A DNA stretch of 64,000 bases. Origin: SXRF01 sp038043465. Lineage in GTDB: Bacteria; Pseudomonadota; Alphaproteobacteria; Rickettsiales; SXRF01. The position numbers and the translations under genes were made by a program. Numbering within the stretch: position 1 is the stretch's first letter; every line of letters starts with the position of its first letter. Shown piece after piece: positions 7,148-15,620 of the stretch. Under the pieces are notes generated by a model. It saw only the letters and a list, made by a program, of their open reading frames with translations. It ran no database searches and was not told the origin of the DNA. The stretch is taken from positions 1-64,000 of the forward strand of contig JBBTBX010000001.1 of assembly GCA_038043465.1 (NCBI GenBank), written 5' to 3'.

Positions 7148-8542
7148 ATGAGCAAGCGTATAGAATCCGATTCTTTTGGTAATATTGAAGTTGATGCCGA
7201 TAAATATTGGGGCGCGCAGACCCAGCGCAGCTTACAGAATTTTAAAATCGGCGGGGAAACTATGCCCCAGCCACTCATCACCGCATTTGGTATTTTGAAA
7301 CGCTCGGCGGCAGTGGTTAATATGCAGCTTGGCGTGCTGGATAAAGCTGTCGGCGAGAAAATTATTGCCGCTGCGGATGAAGTAATTGACGGCAAAATGG
7401 AAGGGCATTTTCCGTTGGTGGTGTGGCAGACAGGGAGCGGCACGCAGACTAATATGAACGTGAATGAGGTTATTTCCAATCGCGCTATTGAGATGGCGGG
7501 TGGGGTGATGGGCAGTAAAAAACCAGTGCATCCCAATGACCATGTGAATATGGGGCAGTCATCAAATGATTCTTTCCCAACCGCTATGCACATTGCCGCG
7601 GCTTGCGAGGTGACATGGAAATTAATACCCGCTCTCAAGCACTTAGAAGCTGCTCTTAAAGTAAAATCTGAAGAGTTTTCGAGCATTATAAAAATCGGGC
7701 GTACCCATTTGCAAGATGCAACACCGCTGACTTTGGGGCAGGAATTTTCCGGATATGTCGCCCAGCTTGGTTATATCATTTCGGCACTGGGCGAACATGC
7801 CGCGCTGCATCCTGTTTTAGAATTGGCACAGGGCGGAACGGCGGTGGGTACGGGGCTAAATGCGAAAAAGGGTTTTGCCGAAGCCTTCGCCAAAGAAGTT
7901 GCCAGCATCACCAAATTGCCCTTTGTCACCGCCCCTAATAAATTTGCGGCACTGGCAGCGCATGACGCGCTGGTTATGCTTTCCGGTGTGTTAAATACGG
8001 CGGCGGTGGCACTTATGAAAATTGCCAATGATGTGCGCCTACTGGGTAGTGGCCCGCGCTGTGGTTTTGGTGAGTTGTCACTCCCTGAAAACGAACCGGG
8101 TAGCTCTATCATGCCGGGGAAGGTGAACCCGACCCAGAGCGAGGCGATGACTATGGTCTGCGCGCAGGTGATGGGTAATCATGTGGCGGTTACGGTTGGT
8201 GGTTCAAACGGGCATTTTGAGCTTAACGTGTTCAAGCCGGTGATTATTTATAATGTGCTGCAATCTATCCGCCTGCTGGCCGACAGCGCGGTGAGCTTTA
8301 CTGACAATTGCGTGGTGGGGATTGAAGCCAACCGCGAACGCATAAACAAGCTGATGAATGAATCGCTGATGCTGGTGACTTCGCTCAACCCGCATATCGG
8401 TTATGATAATGCTGCGAAAATTGCCAAAAAAGCTCACAAGGAAGGCACGTCGCTGAAAGAGGCGGGAATCGCGCTGGGGCTTCTTACCAGCGAGCAGTTT
8501 GATGCGTGGGTGAAGCCGGAGACGATGCTTGCTCCGAGTTAG
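7148..8542 (+). CDS. fumC: Class II fumarate hydratase
   Basis: Iron-independent fumarase of the TCA cycle, homotetrameric, converting fumarate and malate. 464 residues, the normal length. Visible: TGSGTQTNMNVNEV near 97-110, the GRTHLQDATPLTLGQEFSG block near 182-200, and the superfamily signature GSSIMPGKVNPTQ near 317-329 carrying the catalytic loop. The ATG has GGAG eight bases upstream (in the end of the hairpin spacer). A strong terminator follows the gene. No other TCA gene is nearby. Confidence 0.97.
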   Translation: MSKRIESDSFGNIEVDADKYWGAQTQRSLQNFKIGGETMPQPLITAFGILKRSAAVVNMQLGVLDKAVGEKIIAAADEVIDGKMEGHFPLVVWQTGSGTQTNMNVNEVISNRAIEMAGGVMGSKKPVHPNDHVNMGQSSNDSFPTAMHIAAACEVTWKLIPALKHLEAALKVKSEEFSSIIKIGRTHLQDATPLTLGQEFSGYVAQLGYIISALGEHAALHPVLELAQGGTAVGTGLNAKKGFAEAFAKEVASITKLPFVTAPNKFAALAAHDALVMLSGVLNTAAVALMKIANDVRLLGSGPRCGFGELSLPENEPGSSIMPGKVNPTQSEAMTMVCAQVMGNHVAVTVGGSNGHFELNVFKPVIIYNVLQSIRLLADSAVSFTDNCVVGIEANRERINKLMNESLMLVTSLNPHIGYDNAAKIAKKAHKEGTSLKEAGIALGLLTSEQFDAWVKPETMLAPS

Positions 8543-8607
8543 GGGTAAGGGGTCAGAGGTCAGGTTTTTTCTTTTACTCTTGAGGGGGTGGAAGTGTAGG
8601 GCACAAA

Positions 8608-8643
8608 AAACCCCGCCCCATTTTAATTATTGGGGCGGGGTTT
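8608..8643. terminator. Bidirectional terminator after fumC
   Basis: 13-base perfect arms AAACCCCGCCCCA (8608-8620) and TGGGGCGGGGTTT (8631-8643) around an AT-rich 10-base loop, with A-run upstream and T-run downstream. It separates convergent fumC and the 503-residue protein gene and can terminate both. Confidence 0.93.
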
Positions 8644-8666
8644 GTTTAGATTTAAGAGCTGGCTAA

Positions 8667-10178
8667 TTATTTGCCAGTGCCTTTTTCTCTTTTTTCAATT
8701 TTAATTGGTGTTCCTGCAGGATTATTCTTTGCAGCTGCGGCGGCAATCTCGGCGGTAGCAACTTTCATTGCTTCCAAAGCCGCAGCTTTAGCCTTTTCAT
8801 CCTTATCGGTAGTATCGTCCCTCTGCCCGCTAGGATTAGTAGGAGATTGTGTTGCAGCAAGAGGCTGTCCACTAGTACCGCCAGCTTTAAAATTAGCTAT
8901 TTTCTGCTCATAATCCTTGAATATGGTAGGTATGCTTCCAGCGACATCAGCTATAACGCTATGCGTTGGGTTGCCAACCTGCTTATCGTAATCTCTTTCC
9001 ATTTGCTTAGCTTCAATATATTTGCTTATTTTGCCAAAACTTTCGGACGCGCCTTTATATAGCAGCATCTGTTTCTCGGCTCTTAATTTATCGTCCTTGT
9101 TCAACTCAATCCAAGTTCCATCGTTGTTTTGTGTTAATGCTGGGATGTTTTCAGCAGTTTTTAAAAATTTTGCCTGAATTCCATTGGAAATCGCTAATGC
9201 GCTATCCAGATCTCCTTTAGCTAACAACTCACCAATTTTCTCCTTACCGGTTATCTCTACGCCTTTATCGGTAATATGTTCTTTGCCTTGAAAAATGGCA
9301 GATAGAATAGGTATATGCCTGACAATTGCAGAAGATTCTTCTTTGCTGATTACTTTATCCGGCAAGAAAATTTCTCGTATGCTACCACTTAAAATTCCGG
9401 CATCTTCTTTAAGAGAGCGTTCACCAAGATCCGGTTTGTTAGCTGCAGCTTCCTTAACAGCGGTATGAAGATACTTTATTTTACTTATCGGTGAAAGACC
9501 ATCCCATGTATCACTAGCTTTTTCTCTGCCAAATTTATTGAATTTTTCCGGTATCATAGGCAGACGTGCTTCCAAATTAATTAAGGGTACATCAGGTAAG
9601 CCACTGCCATAATTCTTACTATTTACGTTTCTAGCAGTTGTATCCCAAACCACACTTTTATCAGCAAGAGCAAATGATATAGCAGGCAATTCTTCAAGCT
9701 TTGCAAACTCTACCGACTTTTGTTCGGCGGTGTACAGATTTTTAGGGTTGTTGATTTCGGCGAATGCTTTTTCGCGGTCATTAAGCTTTCTGCGTATTTC
9801 AGAATTTGTAACAGTGATGTCACCAAGCAAACTATCTTTATCCTTCTTTGGAATGATTGTTTCACGCTCGCCAAGTTTTACTGTTTCTGATACAGAGTCC
9901 GAGGTCGGAGTATTGGAAAAACCAAGCATTCCTGTAACTTTATTCCAGCCACCTTTGATAAGGTCGAGAGTTCCGGTGCCAAGGTTGTTCATATGCTTAT
10001 CGGCGAAACCTTTGGCAGTTTCGCTCACCGCGAAGATGCCGCCAAGAGTTAGGATAGCACCTATGATAATCAATCCTGTTTTGAGCGCGCCCATCAGGAA
10101 GCTGCCTATGCCACCTGACCTTCTCTGTGGTTGCTGCACTTCTTCTTCATCATTTCCAAATAAGCCAAAAAAAGCCAT
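8667..10178 (-). CDS. Unrecognised single-TM protein, acidic N-terminus (paralogue 1)
   Basis: I do not recognise this 503-residue protein. It begins with a short hydrophobic-acidic tag (FFGLFGNDEEE), then QQPQRR, a glycine-rich stretch and one membrane helix at about 32-52 (ALKTGLIIIGAILTLGGIFAV). The rest, about 450 residues, is soluble and largely helical with no recognised catalytic motif, and it ends in a disordered Ala/Lys/Asp-rich tail. The tag, the QQP-Arg motif and the membrane helix followed by (E/D)TA(K/R) are shared with the next gene upstream (10320-11924), although the bodies differ. The positive residues before the helix suggest the N-terminus is cytoplasmic and the large domain periplasmic. 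A box GTCACAAAATCTTCACA lies upstream. Confidence 0.8.
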   Translation of the reverse strand: MAFFGLFGNDEEEVQQPQRRSGGIGSFLMGALKTGLIIIGAILTLGGIFAVSETAKGFADKHMNNLGTGTLDLIKGGWNKVTGMLGFSNTPTSDSVSETVKLGERETIIPKKDKDSLLGDITVTNSEIRRKLNDREKAFAEINNPKNLYTAEQKSVEFAKLEELPAISFALADKSVVWDTTARNVNSKNYGSGLPDVPLINLEARLPMIPEKFNKFGREKASDTWDGLSPISKIKYLHTAVKEAAANKPDLGERSLKEDAGILSGSIREIFLPDKVISKEESSAIVRHIPILSAIFQGKEHITDKGVEITGKEKIGELLAKGDLDSALAISNGIQAKFLKTAENIPALTQNNDGTWIELNKDDKLRAEKQMLLYKGASESFGKISKYIEAKQMERDYDKQVGNPTHSVIADVAGSIPTIFKDYEQKIANFKAGGTSGQPLAATQSPTNPSGQRDDTTDKDEKAKAAALEAMKVATAEIAAAAAKNNPAGTPIKIEKREKGTGK

Positions 10179-10258
10179 ATATTCTCCGAGTTACTTAATA
10201 TTTTAGCGTTTACCTATTACTACATACTCACATAATGCCATAAATTATTGATTTTTGT

Positions 10259-10275
10259 GTGAAGATTTTGTGACT
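10259..10275 (-). promoter_or_regulatory. GTCACAAAATCTTCACA box (site 1)
   Basis: Read toward the gene at 8667-10178, the 17-base box GTCACAAAATCTTCACA is followed by CAAAAA and TTTATGGCATTAT. The same box with the same downstream elements precedes the paralogue at 10320-11924. Candidate operator or promoter shared by the two genes. Confidence 0.55.
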
Positions 10276-10319
10276 CCTTATATGACAGTTCTGTGTTTTT
10301 GGTAACATATTGAATTACA

Positions 10320-11924
10320 TCAATTACCCTTTACTGGCGATTGGGTTTGTTCTTTGCTGGTTATTAAAGTATTCGGGGTATTAGGGGCTGAATTCCATTG
10401 TTTCTCTAAAAACTCTCTTACTTTTAATGTGGAAATATCCAATCCACGTTCTTCTGCCTCTTTTTTCCAAGCCTCAATTTCAGCCCTTTGCTCATTATTT
10501 AAGTCAGAAAGTTTGTATTTGCTAAATGCCCGCGCACCACCTGTTACTGCGTCCGTGCTGGCTAAGGCTTTTAGTCCCTCAACAGCCATAAATGCTTCTG
10601 GCGCAGTTGCGAAAACAGTGGCTTGTGCAGCAGTCTTAAGAGTTGTTAGACCAGCTTCTTTATTGTTGCCATTTTCTAATGAAGCCATTGCTTCTGCTCC
10701 ACCTTCAATAGCAATGCCTGCAACTGCGACTGGCGCAAAAACTCCCCTTCCAAGCATTCTAAAACTTCTTCCTACACCTTTCAGCTTATTCCATAGGTTG
10801 GTATTAGGTGCATGGGGGGCAGCAGTGCCACCGGCTTGTTTATCGGTTATATCTGCTATTACCTCTTTACCCTTCATTACTGTAACCTGACCTGAGGGTT
10901 TGGTTACAACCTCTTTTGATGGAGGTGGCTGTGGTGCTGTTTTCGGTGCTTCTGGCTTGGTAGCAGTTTGGGCGGTAGTTTGTGATGTGCTGGAAGCTCC
11001 ATTTGCAGTTGCTGACGGTGTTTGCCTAGCGTTAAATTCCCCACGGGTGATGACTCCAGGAGGGATGATTTTTTCAGCTTTAGCGATTGCTGCACTGATA
11101 CCATTTATTTCGTTTCTTAGCGTTTTTAGTTCTTTTTGTGTTTTTTTCAAAGCCTGCTCTGATTTTTTTAAAGATTGCTCGGCTGTTTGTTCGGCTTCAG
11201 TTGCAGATTTAAGTGCCATCGCAGCTTTTCCAGTTTCCGGGATATTACTAATCTTTTCTTTTAGTGTCATTTTTTCGATTTCAGCTTTAGCTGATTCCTT
11301 TACTGCATTAGCTTTTTTCAATTCTGCTTCAGCGTTTTTGAATTTGGCTCTGGCTTCTCTGGATTTTTCAAGCATGGCTTCTCGCTGTGCTTTCAGTGCT
11401 TCCTGCTTTGCTTTCAGTGCCTCGGCTTCTTTCACAGCTTTATTTTCTTTTTTGGAGAGGGGATTGAATTCACCGTTTTCACCGACCGTTCCCTGAGCGT
11501 GGTTGCCGTATTTATTGTAAAGTTTCTTGGCTACAAGTGCGCCAGCACCAGCCAGTGCAACATTTTCGGCGGTGTTAACCGTATTTACCGCTTGATCCTT
11601 TGCTGCAACGATAGTGTCGCCAGTAGATTGGAAGGCTTTTGTAACAGTCTCCTTAACAGCACCAAGCATTCCTCCAGCTTTTTCCTGAGCTGCGCCCATG
11701 CCCCCACGGATTGCATCACCCCAACCGCCTTTGCCGTCCTTATCTTTGGTCAGTTCATTAAGCTTGTTGCGGGCGGTGTCGTTGATGGTAACAATCGTAA
11801 CGATTGCCAGAGCGACGATGGCAAGTATCATAACGCCTTTCAGCAGAAAATCACCAATGCGACTGAACAGCGATTTTCTTGGCTGTTGTTCGTATTCTTC
11901 GTCTTCTTCACCAAATCCAAACAT
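10320..11924 (-). CDS. Unrecognised single-TM coiled-coil protein (paralogue 2)
   Basis: I do not recognise this 534-residue protein. It starts FGFGEEDEEYEQQPRKS, then a membrane helix at about 29-48 (GVMILAIVALAIVTIVTIND). Residues about 155-290 are a long Ala/Lys/Glu coiled coil, followed by a Thr/Pro/Ala-rich low-complexity region at about 300-345, an alanine-rich, weakly hydrophobic stretch near 395-450, and a charged C-terminal domain. Shares the N-terminal tag and helix design with the neighbour at 8667-10178. Overall shape resembles an inner-membrane-anchored structural or tethering protein; that is only inference. Confidence 0.8.
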   Translation of the reverse strand: MFGFGEEDEEYEQQPRKSLFSRIGDFLLKGVMILAIVALAIVTIVTINDTARNKLNELTKDKDGKGGWGDAIRGGMGAAQEKAGGMLGAVKETVTKAFQSTGDTIVAAKDQAVNTVNTAENVALAGAGALVAKKLYNKYGNHAQGTVGENGEFNPLSKKENKAVKEAEALKAKQEALKAQREAMLEKSREARAKFKNAEAELKKANAVKESAKAEIEKMTLKEKISNIPETGKAAMALKSATEAEQTAEQSLKKSEQALKKTQKELKTLRNEINGISAAIAKAEKIIPPGVITRGEFNARQTPSATANGASSTSQTTAQTATKPEAPKTAPQPPPSKEVVTKPSGQVTVMKGKEVIADITDKQAGGTAAPHAPNTNLWNKLKGVGRSFRMLGRGVFAPVAVAGIAIEGGAEAMASLENGNNKEAGLTTLKTAAQATVFATAPEAFMAVEGLKALASTDAVTGGARAFSKYKLSDLNNEQRAEIEAWKKEAEERGLDISTLKVREFLEKQWNSAPNTPNTLITSKEQTQSPVKGN

Positions 11925-11960
11925 TTGTTTTCCTAGTTTCTATAGCTTCTACATCTTCTA

Positions 11961-12093
11961 CCCCCCACCCTAACCCTCCCCCGCAAGGGGGGAGGGGATT
12001 AGAGAGAACCACCTCCAAAGGGTGGAGGGGATTAGAGAGAACTACCTCCAAAGGGTGGAGGGGGTTAAGTAAAATCCCGCAAGTGGGAGGGAG
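11961..12093. repeat. Cluster of GC-rich hairpins with a 33-bp duplication
   Basis: This gap of about 330 bases holds repeats only. Three GC-rich hairpins: CCCTCCCCC-GCAA-GGGGGGAGGG (around 11975-12000) and two copies of a 33-base unit (12001-12033, 12034-12066) each containing ACCTCCAAAGGGTGGAGG, then CCCGCAAGTGGGAGGG. The 33-base duplication differs by one or two bases between copies. Confidence 0.85.
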
Positions 12094-12146
12094 AAGTGGT
12101 TATCGTTATTATTTCAGCTGATTATGCCATAAAAAGCTGTTTTTTG

Positions 12147-12163
12147 TATGTGAAGATTTTGTG
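12147..12163 (-). promoter_or_regulatory. GTCACAAAATCTTCACA box (site 2)
   Basis: Identical 17-base box to site 1, read toward the coiled-coil protein gene (ATG at 11924), followed by CAAAAA and TTTATGGCATAAT. The repeat cluster lies between this box and the ATG, giving a long leader of about 220 bases. Confidence 0.5.
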
Positions 12164-12174
12164 ACTTTGTTGTT

Positions 12175-12256
12175 ACGGATGGCGGATGACGGATGGCTGA
12201 TGACATAATATACTGAACTATAACGTTTTATCGTCATCTGTCATCCGTTATCTGAC
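12175..12256. repeat. GGATGGC/GATGAC hairpin spacer
   Basis: Left arm of units ACGGATGGCGG, ATGACGG, ATGGCTG (12175-12206) and a complementary right arm (TCGTCATCTGTCATCCGT, 12231-12248). It abuts the ffh stop codon. Confidence 0.85.
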
Positions 12257-13606
12257 TTACATCCCGAACAGCTTGCCCATGCCGCCACGCATCATGCCTT
12301 TTGCGCCCATTTTTTTGAGTTTTTTCATCATATCCTGCATTTGTTGCTGCTGTTTCAGTAACTTATTCACATCCTGCACGGTAAGCCCGCTGCCCTTAGC
12401 GATTCTTACACGGCGCGAGGCGTTGATAAGCTTGGGGTGGGCGCGCTCTTTGGTGGTCATGGATAAAATTATTGCCTCTTGGCGGGCGATAATTTTTGGG
12501 TCAATTTTCGCGTCGGCCATTTTTTCCTTGAGCTGACCCATGCCCGGGAGCATTTTCATCATGCTGCCGATGCCGCCCATTTTATTCATTTTACGTAGTT
12601 GGTCGAGTAGGTCGTTGAAATCAAATTGCCCTTCCATCATGCGTCCAGCCATTTTTTCCATTTCGGCGGTGCTTACATTTTCGGCGGCTCTTTCCACTAG
12701 GGAAACTATGTCGCCCATATCGAGGATGCGTGAGGCGATGCGGGCGGGATGGAACTCTTCAAACTCGTCGATCTTTTCGCCGACACCTAGGAATTTAATA
12801 GGCTGACCAGTGACTGCGCGCATGGAAAGCGCAGCACCACCGCGCCCGTCACCATCCACGCGGGTGAGGATTATGCCAGTTACGCCAATTTGTTCATGGA
12901 AGGTTTTGGCGATATTGACTGCATCCTGACCAGTCAGAGAATCGGCAACCAGCAAAGTTTCCAGTGGATTTGAGAGCTGCTTTACAGCTTTTAATTCGTC
13001 CATTAACTCGGCATCAATATGCAGGCGTCCCGCGGTGTCGAGGAGCAGAATGTCATAACCTTCAAGGCGGGCGGCTTTAAGGGCGCGCTCGGTTATTTGC
13101 AGGGGTTTTTCGCCAGCTATAATCGGTAGTGAAGCTATTTGCGCCTGCTTTGCCACCTGTTCCAATTGCTGCTGCGCGGCGGGGCGGTAAATATCCAGCG
13201 AGGCAACCAAGACTTTTTTGTTATGCTTGTTTTTCAGGCGCAGGGCGAGCTTGCCAGTGCTGGTGGTTTTTCCTGAACCTTGCAAACCCACCATCATCAT
13301 CACAACTGGAGGAGTGGCAGCAAGGTTGATAGCTTGGGTCTCGCTGCCGAGCAGTTCCGCCAGATGGTCGTTTACTAATTTTATCACCATTTGCGCTGGG
13401 GAAACGCTGGCTACAACTTCCGCGCCGAGGGCTTTGGTTTTTAGCGATGCTATGAAATCTTTGACCACGGGCAAGGCAACATCAGCCTCGAGCAGGGCGA
13501 TGCGGATTTCGCGCATGGCGGTGTCAATATCCGCCTCGGACAGTACGCCGCGCTTGCGCAGGTTACTGAAAATACCAGTAAGTTTTGAGGATAGGGACTG
13601 AAACAT
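12257..13606 (-). CDS. ffh: Signal recognition particle GTPase
   Basis: GTPase subunit of the signal recognition particle; with 4.5S RNA it takes nascent membrane proteins to FtsY. 449 residues. The N domain is at 1-90, the G domain with P-loop GLQGSGKTTS near 108-117, DTAGRLH near 190-196 and TRVDGDGRGGAAL near 248-260. The methionine-rich M domain begins near 300 and ends MMKKLKKMGAKGMMRGGMG, the usual RNA/signal-peptide-binding region. The YggT-family gene ends exactly where ffh begins, so the two are co-transcribed. rpsP/rimM, common ffh neighbours, are not here. Confidence 0.97.
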   Translation of the reverse strand: MFQSLSSKLTGIFSNLRKRGVLSEADIDTAMREIRIALLEADVALPVVKDFIASLKTKALGAEVVASVSPAQMVIKLVNDHLAELLGSETQAINLAATPPVVMMMVGLQGSGKTTSTGKLALRLKNKHNKKVLVASLDIYRPAAQQQLEQVAKQAQIASLPIIAGEKPLQITERALKAARLEGYDILLLDTAGRLHIDAELMDELKAVKQLSNPLETLLVADSLTGQDAVNIAKTFHEQIGVTGIILTRVDGDGRGGAALSMRAVTGQPIKFLGVGEKIDEFEEFHPARIASRILDMGDIVSLVERAAENVSTAEMEKMAGRMMEGQFDFNDLLDQLRKMNKMGGIGSMMKMLPGMGQLKEKMADAKIDPKIIARQEAIILSMTTKERAHPKLINASRRVRIAKGSGLTVQDVNKLLKQQQQMQDMMKKLKKMGAKGMMRGGMGKLFGM

Positions 13607-13893
13607 TATAAATTATAAAAATACTGATAAAGCGCGTGTTGCAGGAACTGTATGAGTAAAATAACTACAATTGGCGAAATATCAAACCCACCTAAATCAG
13701 GCATCCTTTTTTGTATCGGGCGAAGAATGGGTAGGCATAATTTATCAAGGACAATCATTAGTCTTTGCACAATCGGCTGGTAGGAATTTACTATCTTGAA
13801 GGAGATTAAAGTGCTGAGAATTGTCCACGCAATAATTATAACAAGATATATTTGTAATATAGCACTTAAGAGATTTACGAATGGATTGAGCAT
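13606..13893 (-). CDS. YggT-family membrane protein
   Basis: 95-residue integral membrane protein with two hydrophobic segments (about 6-30 and 66-92), separated by a loop with the family-typical LDKLCLPILRPIQKRMPDLGGFDISPI, in which PxLRPI and DxSPI are the conserved YggT features. Function is not established; the family has been linked to cell division, chromosome segregation and osmotic stress. Its stop overlaps the first base of ffh. Confidence 0.9.
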   Translation of the reverse strand: MLNPFVNLLSAILQIYLVIIIAWTILSTLISFKIVNSYQPIVQRLMIVLDKLCLPILRPIQKRMPDLGGFDISPIVVILLIQFLQHALYQYFYNL

Positions 13894-13987
13894 ATTAAAT
13901 CCTATAGTTTGTGAATATAATGGACTTTTACATAATGTGGTGATTATTTACCAGTGTTTTCTACAAGATAATTAGATGAATAAATGA

Positions 13988-14065
13988 TCGTGGTAAGCGT
14001 GGCAGGCGTGATAAGCGTGGTATAGGACTTTGCCACGATTACCACCTTTACCACGTCTACCACGA
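13988..14065. repeat. CGTGGTAAG hairpin spacer
   Basis: Left arm repeats of CGTGGTAAG / CGTGGCAGG / CGTGATAAG (13989-14022) and right arm repeats of CCACGATTA / CCACCTTTA / CCACGTCTA (14033-14063). A purely tandem-built hairpin before the glycan island. Confidence 0.9.
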
Positions 14066-14100
14066 ATTTGGGATTTGTATGTTTGAAAGATAAGGTAGGT

Positions 14101-14826
14101 ATGTCAAATTCCAATAATAAAACCTGTGCATTTATATTCGCCCGTGGTGGTTCTAAGGGGGTGCTGGGGAAAAATATCCGCATGCTTGCAGGAAAGCCAA
14201 TGATTGCCTATGCAATCGAGGCAGCGAAAAACAGCAAATATATAGACCGTGTTATTGTTTCCACTGATAGTGAAGATATTGCAAAAGTTGCGCGTGAATA
14301 TGGGGCGGAAGTGCCGTTCATGCGCCCGACGGAGCTGGCTGCCGATGATAGCCCAGAATGGCTGGCGTGGCAACACGCTATCAGGCAGGTGCAGAATATT
14401 TACGGCAAAGATTCATGCCCGATTTTTGTCAGTGTGCCAGCGACTTGCCCGCTACGCAAAACAGAGGATATTGATAGCTGCATTGAAGCACTTATTTCTG
14501 ATGCTAATGCCCATATTGCCATTACCGTTACTGTCTCGCACAGCAACCCGTATTTCACCATGATTACGCATGATGAACTAGGCTATGCAACGCTTGCCGC
14601 CCAGCCGCCATTTCCAATTGCTCGCCGTCAGGATGCGCCGAAAATTATGGATATTGTCGGTGTTGCTTACGCAGCAAAACCAGGATTTGTTTTGCATGCA
14701 CAGGGTATGTGGCAGGGGCGGGTGAAAACTGTGGAAGTGCCACAGGAACGCTCGCTGGATATTGACACGGAATATGATTTTTTAGTGGCGGAGTTGATTG
14801 TTAAGGCATTAGGGATTAGGCATTAG
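14101..14826 (+). CDS. CMP-sugar (nonulosonate-type) cytidylyltransferase
   Basis: Activates a nine-carbon sugar acid (sialic, legionaminic or related) with CTP. The start is the ATG at 14101. Visible: ARGGSKGVLGKN at about 11-22, the CMP-NeuAc synthetase signature, VSTDSEDIAKVA near 62-73 and MRPTELAADDSPEW near 86-99. About 241 residues, normal. The last residues (KALGIRH) and the stop come from the heptamer repeat at 14806. Next genes are HisF/HisH-like plus an amidotransferase, the trio that makes acetamidino sugars in other bacteria, which fits a modified legionaminic acid. The nonulosonate synthase itself is not in this window. Confidence 0.85.
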   Translation: MSNSNNKTCAFIFARGGSKGVLGKNIRMLAGKPMIAYAIEAAKNSKYIDRVIVSTDSEDIAKVAREYGAEVPFMRPTELAADDSPEWLAWQHAIRQVQNIYGKDSCPIFVSVPATCPLRKTEDIDSCIEALISDANAHIAITVTVSHSNPYFTMITHDELGYATLAAQPPFPIARRQDAPKIMDIVGVAYAAKPGFVLHAQGMWQGRVKTVEVPQERSLDIDTEYDFLVAELIVKALGIRH

Positions 14827-14837
14827 GGATTAGGGAT
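14806..14837. repeat. Short heptamer array between CMP-sugar gene and hisF homologue
   Basis: GCATTAGGGATTAGGCATTA plus GGGATTAGGGAT; units TTAGGGA/TTAGGCA. It encodes the C-terminal tail and TAG stop of the upstream gene and ends ten bases before the next ATG. Confidence 0.9.
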
Positions 14838-14846
14838 GCGGAAAAT

Positions 14847-15620
14847 ATGAACCCAGTACGCTTGATTGCCCGTCTTGATATTAAGGGCGAAAACCTGATT
14901 AAGGGTATACAGTTGGAGGGGCTCAGGGTTATTGGCAATCCGCAGGAATACGCCACTGGATATTATAATGACGGCATTGATGAGCTGATTTTTATGGATA
15001 CGGTGGCGAGTCTTTACGGGCGTAATAATCTTGCCAGAATCGTGGAATATACTTCTGAAAATATTTTTGTGCCGCTGACTGTCGGCGGTGGAATCCGCAG
15101 CCTTGCCGATGTCGAAGAAATGTTGCGGGCTGGGGCGGATAAGGTGGCTATCAACACTGCGGCAATTAATAATCCCAAGCTTATTTCGGAAGTGGCGAAA
15201 ACTTTCGGCGCGCAGTGCATGGTGCTGTCGATTGAAGCTAAGGCGCGGGGCAAGGGTGAGTGGGAAGTATATACGGATAATGGGCGGGAACGGAGCGGAA
15301 AATCAGTGGTGCAATGGGCGAAACAGGTGGCGGAGATGGGGGCAGGGGAAATTCTCCTTACTTCGGTTGATTGCGAAGGGACGCGGCGGGGGTTTGATGT
15401 CGCGCTGGTTAAAGCTGTTACCGATGCTGTTTCGGTTCCAGTTATTGCTTCGGGAGGAATGGGGAAAGTGCAACATCTGGTGGAGGTGGTGCAGCAGGGA
15501 AAAGCGAGCGCGGTTGCTATGGCGGATATTCTGCATTATCGGCGTGCGGCTCTTCCTGATATTCGCACGGAAGCAGACAAGGCTGGGATAAAAATTCGGA
15601 TGCCTGAGAGAGAAAACTGA
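14847..15620 (+). CDS. HisF-like cyclase subunit for amidino-sugar synthesis
   Basis: Beta-alpha barrel related to imidazole glycerol phosphate synthase cyclase subunit, 257 residues. N-terminal ARLDIKGENLIKG retains the first catalytic aspartate; VPLTVGGGIRS and PVIASGGMG are the phosphate-binding loops. Where HisF has the second catalytic aspartate (usual form IDAK) this protein reads VLSIEAKA, an Asp-to-Glu change. Together with its place in a glycan cluster beside an N-acetyl sugar amidotransferase, this points to the HisF2 role of channelling ammonia rather than to histidine synthesis. It overlaps the hisH homologue by one base. Confidence 0.87.
   Translation: MNPVRLIARLDIKGENLIKGIQLEGLRVIGNPQEYATGYYNDGIDELIFMDTVASLYGRNNLARIVEYTSENIFVPLTVGGGIRSLADVEEMLRAGADKVAINTAAINNPKLISEVAKTFGAQCMVLSIEAKARGKGEWEVYTDNGRERSGKSVVQWAKQVAEMGAGEILLTSVDCEGTRRGFDVALVKAVTDAVSVPVIASGGMGKVQHLVEVVQQGKASAVAMADILHYRRAALPDIRTEADKAGIKIRMPEREN

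Noticed and set aside
10900..11496. Plus-strand 198-codon frame antisense to the coiled-coil protein
   Set aside because: Its composition mirrors the Ala/Lys/Glu codons of the gene on the other strand; no ribosome binding site or motif.
12001..12066. Two 33-bp repeats looked like a minimal CRISPR array
   Set aside because: The units are directly adjacent with no spacers, no cas genes are near, and the unit contains the common GC-rich palindrome.
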